This document shows positions 1-5,421 of a stretch of 7,199 bases of DNA, piece after piece. The position numbers were made by a program, and so were the translations under genes. The stretch's first letter is position 1; each line of letters starts with the position of its first letter. The notes below the pieces were generated by a model that made no database searches, was not told the origin of the DNA, and worked only from the letters and a program-made list of their open reading frames with translations. Source of the DNA: Bdellovibrionales bacterium (GTDB lineage Bacteria > Bdellovibrionota > Bacteriovoracia > Bacteriovoracales > Bacteriovoracaceae); assembly GCA_023250775.1 (NCBI GenBank), contig JAHFAA010000190.1, positions 1 to 7,199 of the forward strand. The letters are read 5' to 3'.

Positions 1-229
1 TGGTCAAGGCCTGTTCCTGCTCAGGCGATAAGAGCTTGTAGCGAGCAATTTGTCGTAAATATAAAATAAGAGGATCGCGGGTCGGCCCAGGAGTATAAAC
101 GGTGACTGCACGGCCCGTATCGGAGACCACAGGCAGTGACACATTTTCTTTTTTTGCCTCGGTTACGACCTCCGGGGTAAGCACGTTTTGCTTTATCTTT
201 TTGCTGGGTTGACGCTTGGGAGTTTTCAT
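1..229 (-). CDS. Sigma-70 family RNA polymerase sigma factor, RpoH-like (N-terminal part, cut by window edge)
   Basis: The minus strand is open from an ATG at 229 to the window edge, giving the first 76 codons. Residues 52-76 (DPLILYLRQIARYKLLSPEQ and the following residues) match the conserved start of sigma region 1.2: an Asp-Pro, a YL-x-x-I-x-x-Y helix, then LLSPEQE. This is the pattern seen in RpoH-like and other group 2/3 sigma factors, which direct core RNA polymerase to alternative promoters such as heat-shock or developmental ones. It is preceded by about 50 residues with a Lys/Arg-rich start (MKTPKRQPSKKIK), much more than E. coli sigma-32 has before this region. No good Shine-Dalgarno sequence stands before the ATG, but no other in-frame ATG exists. 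The RpoH subgroup is inferred; regions 2-4 lie outside the window. The gene follows the 294-1982 gene on the same strand after 64 bp, so it may be cotranscribed or use a promoter in that gap. Confidence 0.8.
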   Translation of the reverse strand, partial: MKTPKRQPSKKIKQNVLTPEVVTEAKKENVSLPVVSDTGRAVTVYTPGPTRDPLILYLRQIARYKLLSPEQEQALT

Positions 230-263
230 TGCGTGGATTATTTACCAGATTTTTGTGTTATCG

Positions 264-298
264 CCAATTAATGTCTGTCGGCCTTCTGACCAATTAAT
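264..298. repeat. 9-bp direct repeat upstream of the sigma-factor gene
   Basis: The sequence CCAATTAAT occurs at 264-272 and again at 290-298, in the same orientation and 26 bp apart start to start, about two and a half helical turns. The second copy covers the stop codon of the upstream gene (TAA at 296-294 on the minus strand). The pair lies in the only non-coding DNA before the sigma-factor gene. It could be a pair of operator half-sites or chance in an AT-rich spacer. A minus-strand TTGGTC/TAATTG pair with 17-bp spacing also falls here, but its -10 match is poor. Confidence 0.35.
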
Positions 299-1982
299 CA
301 CTGTACTCGTATGAAGAGTAATCGAGCTTCTGAGTTTCTTTCTTGACCTGGGCCTCATAGGCCAGATATTTGAGGGCGAAAGGTCCGTAGTTAATCTGCA
401 CCGGAATGCGCATAATTCCACTGGGTGATTTGCTAAAAAAGGGTCCTTTGTACATGGAGAGCTGCTGAATCAACTCATCGGCAATAAGATTCTCCAAGTT
501 TCCATCCCAGGGCGGTAAAATAAAATTTTTGCGGCTGGCCTGAACTTGATCTTCTATCGTCTTGATCATGGTTTTGACGAGATAGTCTTTCTTGCGCACA
601 TTACGCGGGTCAAGATTATTCCATTCCTTGCGAATCCACGTCAGGAAGCTGTTGTGAATTTGCACATTAAAACTGGCGCGGATTTTCCCCACGATACGAT
701 TAGTGCGATCCATCTCGCCTAAATTGACATCAAAAACAACTTTAAAATTTGGTTGAAACTCATTGAAATATAAATCGCGTTCAACTAACTCAACGGTCAG
801 AGGTTCTTCATAATAGAGATCACGACTTTGAGTTTTGACCTGGTTTTGGGCCCACTCATCCCATATTTGGTCAAAACTTGTTCTCATAACTTCTTGGGCC
901 ATATTAAAGTTTTGACCGCGCAAAAGAAAATCTGGCACTCCAGTCAAAAGGGCCAAAAATTGCGATTGCTGAAAATTGAAATCATCAAAACTCTGGTGGT
1001 CCGTCCATTTTTTTATTTCCACAACTTGATCTCTATTTTGAAAATCTAAATCACGAAAATAATGACAGTAGAGCGACTCTAAATCGCCCTTTACAGATTT
1101 ACTTCCAATGGAGCGAAAAATTTTCTTTTGAAGATAATCCGAGGTTCGCTTGCGACAAACTAAATTTTCACACCAAACCTTAACACCACTGTTCGGTCTC
1201 TCCGTTAGATAAACCGAATTATCAATCGTGTTATAGGCCATTTCCATATCTGAGAGATGACGAATCACGGTCGCCATAATAATTGGATTGCGTAAGAACG
1301 GAACGAGCAATCGAGGATTGTCAGCGTCATTGCCCCAAGAACATACGGCACGAAACAGCTTTACCGTTTGCAGAAACTCCAACTCACGCGACTTATCGGT
1401 GTAAAATTTTGTCGAGAGCGCTTTAGGAAAAAGAGGATTCCCTTGAACGGAAGGAAGTTCAAACGAAGCACCATGCTCAAAATAAAGGTCCATGTTTTTG
1501 CGCAACTGCTTTAGACTTATGATTGTTAGATTTTTGGAGCAATATTGACCAACCAAACGCGTCGCCAAATTGCCCCATTCCTCCTGAGTAAACTCGAGTT
1601 GCTTGGCATACAAAGCAATCGCACGGGTGGTCAAATCTAATCCAAGATACTGGAGTGTGGCCATGACAGAACGCCTAACTTGTTCCTCTTCGATCGGCCG
1701 TGAGTACATGAACTTGGGAGCAAACGGACAATAATTTTTTAGATTTTCACCTTCTGCGTAGACTCCACGATAGAATGCCAAAAAGCGCTTGTAGGCATTC
1801 ATGCTGGCATCGTCTTCTTTTTCAAGACGTAGGACATATTGAATTGGATCAGATTTTCTTTCGAGCAAAATTTGCGAAAGATCACCCAAGACAAGTGACT
1901 CGAGGGGCACAAAGGCCTGGACCGACATCGTCACCGCGAAAAACCCCGATAAGATGAGCAATCTGCTCCAACATTTTTTCAC
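294..1982 (-). CDS. Exported protein of unknown function (562 aa)
   Basis: I do not recognise the family. The product begins with a clear Sec signal peptide: basic start MKKCWSR, a hydrophobic core (LLILSGFFAVTMSV) and a VQA-like cleavage site, so the mature protein should lie in the periplasm or outside the cell. The rest is soluble, mixed alpha/beta in character, rich in aromatic and charged residues, with no further membrane segment. Six Cys remain after cleavage (C89, C152, C218, C275, C280, C310, numbered from the longer GTG start at 1994), all in the N-terminal half, an even number that would allow three disulfides. The last residues are Tyr/Ser/Asp-rich. I chose the GTG at 1982 over the in-frame GTG at 1994 because AGGA at 1991-1988 sits 5 nt before it, and because it gives a shorter, more typical signal peptide. 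The gene is divergent from the TPR gene at 2049 and lies upstream of the sigma-factor gene on the same strand. Confidence 0.82.
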   Translation of the reverse strand: MKKCWSRLLILSGFFAVTMSVQAFVPLESLVLGDLSQILLERKSDPIQYVLRLEKEDDASMNAYKRFLAFYRGVYAEGENLKNYCPFAPKFMYSRPIEEEQVRRSVMATLQYLGLDLTTRAIALYAKQLEFTQEEWGNLATRLVGQYCSKNLTIISLKQLRKNMDLYFEHGASFELPSVQGNPLFPKALSTKFYTDKSRELEFLQTVKLFRAVCSWGNDADNPRLLVPFLRNPIIMATVIRHLSDMEMAYNTIDNSVYLTERPNSGVKVWCENLVCRKRTSDYLQKKIFRSIGSKSVKGDLESLYCHYFRDLDFQNRDQVVEIKKWTDHQSFDDFNFQQSQFLALLTGVPDFLLRGQNFNMAQEVMRTSFDQIWDEWAQNQVKTQSRDLYYEEPLTVELVERDLYFNEFQPNFKVVFDVNLGEMDRTNRIVGKIRASFNVQIHNSFLTWIRKEWNNLDPRNVRKKDYLVKTMIKTIEDQVQASRKNFILPPWDGNLENLIADELIQQLSMYKGPFFSKSPSGIMRIPVQINYGPFALKYLAYEAQVKKETQKLDYSSYEYSD

Positions 1983-1991
1983 TATTATCCT
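1983..1991 (-). promoter_or_regulatory. Ribosome binding site deciding the GTG start at 1982
   Basis: On the minus strand AGGA (1991-1988) followed by TAATA precedes GTG at 1982. The alternative GTG at 1994 has only AAAAAATGGT before it, with no Shine-Dalgarno match. This supports the shorter protein. Confidence 0.6.
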
Positions 1992-2048
1992 CACACCATT
2001 TTTTAAGTTTATCGGTATTAGTCCCGAAGAGTTTGAATATAGGAGAAT
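1992..2048. promoter_or_regulatory. Short divergent intergenic region with a candidate minus-strand promoter
   Basis: This stretch separates two divergent genes and must hold, or overlap, both promoters unless they lie inside the genes. On the minus strand TTCAAA (2037-2032) and GATAAA (2013-2008), 18 bp apart, form a weak sigma-70-like pair that would start transcription shortly before the GTG at 1982. On the plus strand I see no convincing promoter, only the Shine-Dalgarno AGGAGA at 2041-2046 before the ATG at 2049. The promoter call is a guess from consensus matching by eye. Confidence 0.3.
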
Positions 2049-2873
2049 ATGAAAAGTCGACGCTGGAATACATGGCCATTTTTGCTCAGTACTACAATCG
2101 CCGTCTTACTCACTTTGAGTTGGGATATAAATAGCTGGGCCGCAGGCGCAAAAGCGGGCACAGGGCGAACGAAAAGCAAGCAGGCCAAGCTGCAGGAATC
2201 CTTTGAGAATCAGGAGTGGCAGGGCCTTTCTCTTGAAGAAGTTGAAGAAAAGATTCAACAAATTGAACTGACGGCGAGAAAACAGGATTTTCTCAATCTC
2301 TTGGAGGCCAAAAATTATCTCATAAGCGGTCAGGTGAAACGAGCGCAATTTTTTTTAGAAAAATGGCGACCAAAAGGTGTCGGAATCCAGATGGTGCGCA
2401 ACCGCTATCTGGCTCTCACCTATTTCATCCAAGATCGTTTCACAGAGATGACAGAAATTCTTGATAATAAATATTTCAACAATGTTACCTACTATCCCCA
2501 AGTATGCCTGCTGAAATTTATGGGTGCCTTGGTGGCCAAATCACAAGGCAAGTTAAAAGAAGAATATTACACCTGCTCAGACGAAACACTGCATTTTTCT
2601 AACTCTGACCATGTTTGGCCTGAATCGCTTTATAAATTTGCCACTGGTGATGTGTATTCGTTAAAGGGAAGAGATCTGGGAAATATCGCACGCGATTTAG
2701 ATAGCAATAATTTAATTCGCATCTGGATGAAGTTAGGCCTCTACACTAATCGCGAAGCTTATCTTGAGCCATTTTTACAGCAACTTCCCGGTGAGGCCTA
2801 TCAGTCACACAAAACGCGTGAACTCTTATCTACTACCGTCTTGGTGATGAGAAAAAGGCCTCTGAATTTATAG
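2049..2873 (+). CDS. Exported TPR-like repeat protein, 5' part of a frameshifted gene
   Basis: The reading frame starts at ATG 2049 behind AGGAGA (2041-2046) and stops at TAG 2871-2873 after 274 codons. Residues 1-32 form a signal peptide: a basic start MKSRRW, a hydrophobic core PFLLSTTIAVLLTLSW, and an Ala-rich cleavage region SWAAGA. A short Lys/Gln-rich linker follows, then helical pairs with TPR flavour, for example residues 85-106 (a leucine-rich helix, then SGQVKRAQFFLEKW). The last 13 residues (from about S261) no longer look like the protein, whereas the -1 frame from about 2831 encodes a textbook TPR stretch YYRLGDEKKASEFIEDL and runs on to 3550. Restoring one base would give a continuous protein of 500 residues. 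TPR-like exported proteins usually act as scaffolds in envelope complexes; no partner can be named here. The gene is divergent from the unknown exported protein gene at 294-1982. Confidence 0.8.
   Translation: MKSRRWNTWPFLLSTTIAVLLTLSWDINSWAAGAKAGTGRTKSKQAKLQESFENQEWQGLSLEEVEEKIQQIELTARKQDFLNLLEAKNYLISGQVKRAQFFLEKWRPKGVGIQMVRNRYLALTYFIQDRFTEMTEILDNKYFNNVTYYPQVCLLKFMGALVAKSQGKLKEEYYTCSDETLHFSNSDHVWPESLYKFATGDVYSLKGRDLGNIARDLDSNNLIRIWMKLGLYTNREAYLEPFLQQLPGEAYQSHKTRELLSTTVLVMRKRPLNL
2822..2873 (+). other. Frameshift zone joining the two halves of the TPR-like gene
   Basis: The upstream frame makes sense to codon TTA at 2826-2828 (RELL) and ends at TAG 2871. The -1 frame has a TGA at 2819-2821 and is open from 2822. 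From TAC at 2831 it encodes YYRLGDEKKASEFIEDL, matching the LGD-x-x-KA TPR core. The switch is therefore best placed at about 2828-2834. Loss of one base there (for example in TTA TCN TAC TAC) explains everything and restores 500 codons plus stop. A run of five A at 2852-2856, followed by a small hairpin CCTCT/AGAGG (2859-2863 with 2872-2876), is the only slippery-looking feature, but it lies downstream of the point where the protein signal changes frame. A sequencing error or a real mutation cannot be told apart here. Confidence 0.65.
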
Positions 2874-2914
2874 AGGACTTAACTGGTCCCAACGCTGAAA
2901 ATATAAAAGGCAAC

Positions 2915-3550
2915 ATGGAAATGATCAAAGGCCAGTATGAGCTGGCGTTTGGGCATTTTAAATTGGCCTTACTCAAAAAAGAAAATTCTAAAAATGCCAT
3001 TGAACGCGCCTTGCCTCTTGCCTGGCTTTTAGGACAATACAAAGATGGTCTTTCGCTTTTATCTCGCATCCTCGATGAAGAGACGGACATTCGCAAAAAA
3101 GTTCTTCTCAATACGGCATTTCAGGTACGACTGAACAATTTTTTACGTTCTCAACAACAAATGCGTTCTCTTAAAATGCTTTTTCAAGGTGAATTACCCA
3201 AAGAGGCCGCGATTATGGGAAGTTATACCTCCCTTATGAATGATGATGTTAAACTTGCCTACACTCACGCCAACAACGCCTGCCGAAAAAATGATGGTCT
3301 CAATTGCTGGTTCTTGTTTCAAAATCTCATTTGGGAGGATCTGGCAAAAACCATGCGTCGAGATGAACACACCTACTCTGATAATGAGGTCACACTTTCC
3401 CTTCTAAAAGAAAAAGCCGAAGTGGCCCCGATCACCGAAACTCTTCTCATCGATCAGAAAGATATTGAAGAACTTGATGGTGTAGAAGTTCAACTTTTGG
3501 GCAAGGAAAAGGCCGCAGCATTAAAAAAAGTGACGATAGTCCAACATTAG
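2915..3550 (+). CDS. TPR-like repeat protein, 3' part of the frameshifted gene
   Basis: This frame is open from 2822; the first ATG is at 2915 and the stop is TAG 3548-3550, leaving 211 codons from that ATG. It carries helical-pair repeats continuing those of the 5' part, for example KGQYELAFGHFKLALLKK near its start and LLGQYKDGLSLLSRIL shortly after. A less repetitive, acidic C-terminal tail follows. There is no signal peptide, and the ATG at 2915 has only a weak AAAAGG in front of it and sits inside a repeat. I therefore read it as the C-terminal half of the protein starting at 2049 rather than an independent gene. If the sequence is correct and the frame is truly broken, this half is probably untranslated or made only by reinitiation. 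The 3' end overlaps the convergent FecR-domain gene by 30 bp. Confidence 0.7.
   Translation: MEMIKGQYELAFGHFKLALLKKENSKNAIERALPLAWLLGQYKDGLSLLSRILDEETDIRKKVLLNTAFQVRLNNFLRSQQQMRSLKMLFQGELPKEAAIMGSYTSLMNDDVKLAYTHANNACRKNDGLNCWFLFQNLIWEDLAKTMRRDEHTYSDNEVTLSLLKEKAEVAPITETLLIDQKDIEELDGVEVQLLGKEKAAALKKVTIVQH
3521..3550. other. 30-bp tail-to-tail overlap of convergent coding sequences
   Basis: The plus-strand TPR-like frame stops at 3550 and the minus-strand FecR-domain frame stops at 3521, so their last codons share 30 bp on opposite strands. No hairpin with a T-tract was found on either strand, so the two transcripts probably run into each other's antisense. Confidence 0.7.
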
Positions 3551-5395
3551 GCCCGTGGTATTTTGCTGAACATCGGCCTGAAACTCCGGTGAAGTAACAG
3601 TACTCGTCTCATTCCGCATCACCAAACCTAACTCTACAAACTGAATAGGATGCCATTGATAACGAATCTTGGGTGAAAGTTCAAAACCGTAACCAACTCC
3701 GGCCTCCAGATCGGCCTTTTGCTTCTTGGGCATAACAATGGCCGTTCCATCAAAAATCAAATTCCATTTATTTCGTTCCCAAACCACTCCACTGGCCTTG
3801 GCCTTCATCTTAATTCTCGCTACTTTTTCTATGCTCTGAGTGTTGCCGGTGTATTTCAGATAAGGTGTTTGCTCTGTACTTCCGATTGCCAGCAAACTCC
3901 ATCGGTCATTCAAAAATAATTTAACTCCGGTAGAAATAGCTAGATAATTATCTGAGGGTTGCGAAATGTAGGCATGATTGGACTTATAATCAATATAGTG
4001 ATTTCCGATTCCAATAAAAGGCTGGAACTGAGTTCCCGAGGCCATGTACCACCAGGCCTCATAATACTTGTAACTATTTGCATCGAGTTTCGCCGCTCCC
4101 TTCTGAGGATTGTTGGTGTACTCCGTAGTTTGTGACATCGCTCCGACTTCAAGTTTTAGCTGATCCTTAGTGCATAACTCCTGAACCGAAAGTGATCTTT
4201 CTGAAATCACCATCTCTCCTGCATGAGGATTTAAAACGACTTGTGAATTGAGGTTCTGATTGAGCTGAGCAGTCGTGGCCAACAGGGCCGAATCAGTTTT
4301 GATATCTCCACTGCCGCTCGCGGGGACAAATCCCTTGAGTGCATCAAGTTTCGTCCCTTCAGGTGCTTTGTATTGGCCTGTTTCTGCATCCACGGTTCCG
4401 ACATTTTTAGGTACAAATACGCCAAACTTTTCGTTGAATTCACTATCTTTCGGAGGTGGAACATACAAACCACTTTCCAAATCCACCATTCCACCCGACT
4501 TTGGAGCGTAGAGATCTTTTTTGGTATCGATCACACCTTCAGCCGCCACGGCTTGCGCCTCTTGTTTAACATTCAACTTGAGATCGTCTAAATTCTGTAC
4601 CGTCTCGTCAGTCGCTGCGATTTTTTCTTTTTCGTTCATGTCTGAATTGTTATAGAGGGCATTCAGCTGTACGGGGGATATTTTGACCGGCGCAGAAGAT
4701 TTATCCATCGCCTGAACGGTCCCTGAGAATTGGCCGCCTTTCACTTCGACAACTTGCTTACTCTCTAAAATTTTCACCAACCCTTTGGTTTCATCAATGG
4801 GTTCATCGGTTTGTTTGACCGTCGTGCCCTGAGCGGTGACTTCATCAATTTCAACTTTACGGGTTTTGGCTTTCATGGCCTCGCGCACTTGGGCATCATC
4901 AACCTGGGCCATGGCCACGTTCCCTTCAAAGGTCACCAACGCCGTATTTTTATTTTCGGGATTGTAAATGGTTTGGAAGTCAGTGCCTCGCACTCCCATG
5001 GCGGCGGTTTGTGTGCGGATCATGAGCTTTGTTCGTTTTTTGGGATCGGGTTCGACCTGAGATCGCAACTTCCCCTTCAACAGAGTTACAACTCCGGGCG
5101 AATCGCTATGACTGATCTCTTTCAGCACCAGCATTCCCTTTGGGCCAAGCGAGATCAAAGAATTGTCATTCATACGAATTTGCAAAAAACTATTATCATA
5201 AGTGACAATGGAGGTGTCTTCCTGAAAAACATCACCGGGCTGCACTTTTGAAGGCAGATGGGCCCCAGGCCGAAGTTGCGTCACCTTCCCACGGATTTTT
5301 TCCACCTTTCCGATAACTGGCAGACCGGCAGCATTCACCGATAACCAAATCTGAAGGGACAACATTCCAACAATTACCTTTTTCAAATCGGACAT
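3521..5395 (-). CDS. Exported FecR-domain protein with repeat linker and C-terminal beta-barrel-like region (624 aa)
   Basis: Residues 1-23 form a signal peptide (MSDLKK, hydrophobic VIVGMLSLQIWLSV, NAA cleavage). Residues about 30-162 are a FecR domain: an RGKV strand, PGDVFQEDTSIVTYDNSF, and the hallmark AAMGVRGTDF at 131-140, followed by a strand ending FEGNV. FecR domains are periplasmic beta-rich modules. This one lacks the cytoplasmic anti-sigma part of true FecR, so a sigma-regulator role is not supported. Residues 163-285 are a charged linker, 288-363 hold five short repeats, and about 404-624 show alternating amphipathic strands rich in Tyr/Trp ending in HFF, as in outer-membrane barrels. 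The protein could thus anchor in the outer membrane with the FecR part in the periplasm; this topology is inferred. The ATG at 5395 has GAGG (5409-5406) about 10 nt upstream. It starts only 26 bp after spoVR and is probably cotranscribed with it. Confidence 0.85.
   Translation of the reverse strand: MSDLKKVIVGMLSLQIWLSVNAAGLPVIGKVEKIRGKVTQLRPGAHLPSKVQPGDVFQEDTSIVTYDNSFLQIRMNDNSLISLGPKGMLVLKEISHSDSPGVVTLLKGKLRSQVEPDPKKRTKLMIRTQTAAMGVRGTDFQTIYNPENKNTALVTFEGNVAMAQVDDAQVREAMKAKTRKVEIDEVTAQGTTVKQTDEPIDETKGLVKILESKQVVEVKGGQFSGTVQAMDKSSAPVKISPVQLNALYNNSDMNEKEKIAATDETVQNLDDLKLNVKQEAQAVAAEGVIDTKKDLYAPKSGGMVDLESGLYVPPPKDSEFNEKFGVFVPKNVGTVDAETGQYKAPEGTKLDALKGFVPASGSGDIKTDSALLATTAQLNQNLNSQVVLNPHAGEMVISERSLSVQELCTKDQLKLEVGAMSQTTEYTNNPQKGAAKLDANSYKYYEAWWYMASGTQFQPFIGIGNHYIDYKSNHAYISQPSDNYLAISTGVKLFLNDRWSLLAIGSTEQTPYLKYTGNTQSIEKVARIKMKAKASGVVWERNKWNLIFDGTAIVMPKKQKADLEAGVGYGFELSPKIRYQWHPIQFVELGLVMRNETSTVTSPEFQADVQQNTTGLMLDYRHFF
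4307..4534 (-). repeat. Five tandem ~15-residue repeats in the FecR/barrel protein linker
   Basis: Residues 288-363 divide into five units of 15-16 residues: VIDTKKDLYAPKSGG, MVDLESGLYVPPPKDS, EFNEKFGVFVPKNVG, TVDAETGQYKAPEGT and KLDALKGFVPASGSG. The shared pattern is hydrophobic-Asp, three or four residues with a Gly near the end, an aromatic residue, then Pro and a Gly/Lys-rich turn. The units are diverged at the protein level, so this is an old repeat rather than a recent DNA duplication. It sits between the FecR domain and the barrel-like region, where it could act as an extended periplasmic spacer or wall-contacting segment. Confidence 0.65.
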
Positions 5396-5421
5396 AAGCG
5401 CATGACCTCAATAAAGAATTA
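5396..5421 (-). promoter_or_regulatory. 26-bp spoVR-to-FecR gene junction with ribosome binding site
   Basis: The junction reads leftwards from the spoVR stop TAA (5424-5422) to the ATG at 5395. It holds TGAGGT (5410-5405) as the likely Shine-Dalgarno. It has no room for a terminator plus promoter, and no hairpin is visible, which supports cotranscription. An out-of-frame ATG at 5403-5401 lies between the site and the chosen start. Confidence 0.55.

Noticed and set aside
1882..2079. 65-codon minus-strand frame crossing the divergent intergenic region
   Set aside because: It overlaps the signal-peptide coding region of the 294-1982 gene in another frame and the start of the TPR gene; it has no family signal.
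2852..2876. A5 run plus small hairpin as a programmed -1 frameshift signal
   Set aside because: The run does not form a canonical X XXY YYZ heptamer in the upstream frame (A AAA AGG), the hairpin is only 5-6 bp and begins almost immediately after it, and the protein signal already switches frame about 20 bases earlier.
2833..3111. 92-codon minus-strand frame over the frameshift zone
   Set aside because: It is antisense to the TPR-like repeats, which carry the recognisable protein signal; its Ser/Arg-rich composition is typical of a shadow frame.
3549..3579. AGGCC ... GGCCT inverted repeat after the TPR gene stop as a terminator
   Set aside because: The stem is 5 bp with a 21-nt loop and no T-tract, and it lies inside the barrel coding sequence.
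4811..5251. 146-codon plus-strand open frame
   Set aside because: It lies wholly opposite the FecR-domain coding sequence, which has a signal peptide and the VRGTDF motif. Its product is His/Gly/Phe-rich in the way antisense frames are, and it has no supporting ribosome site.
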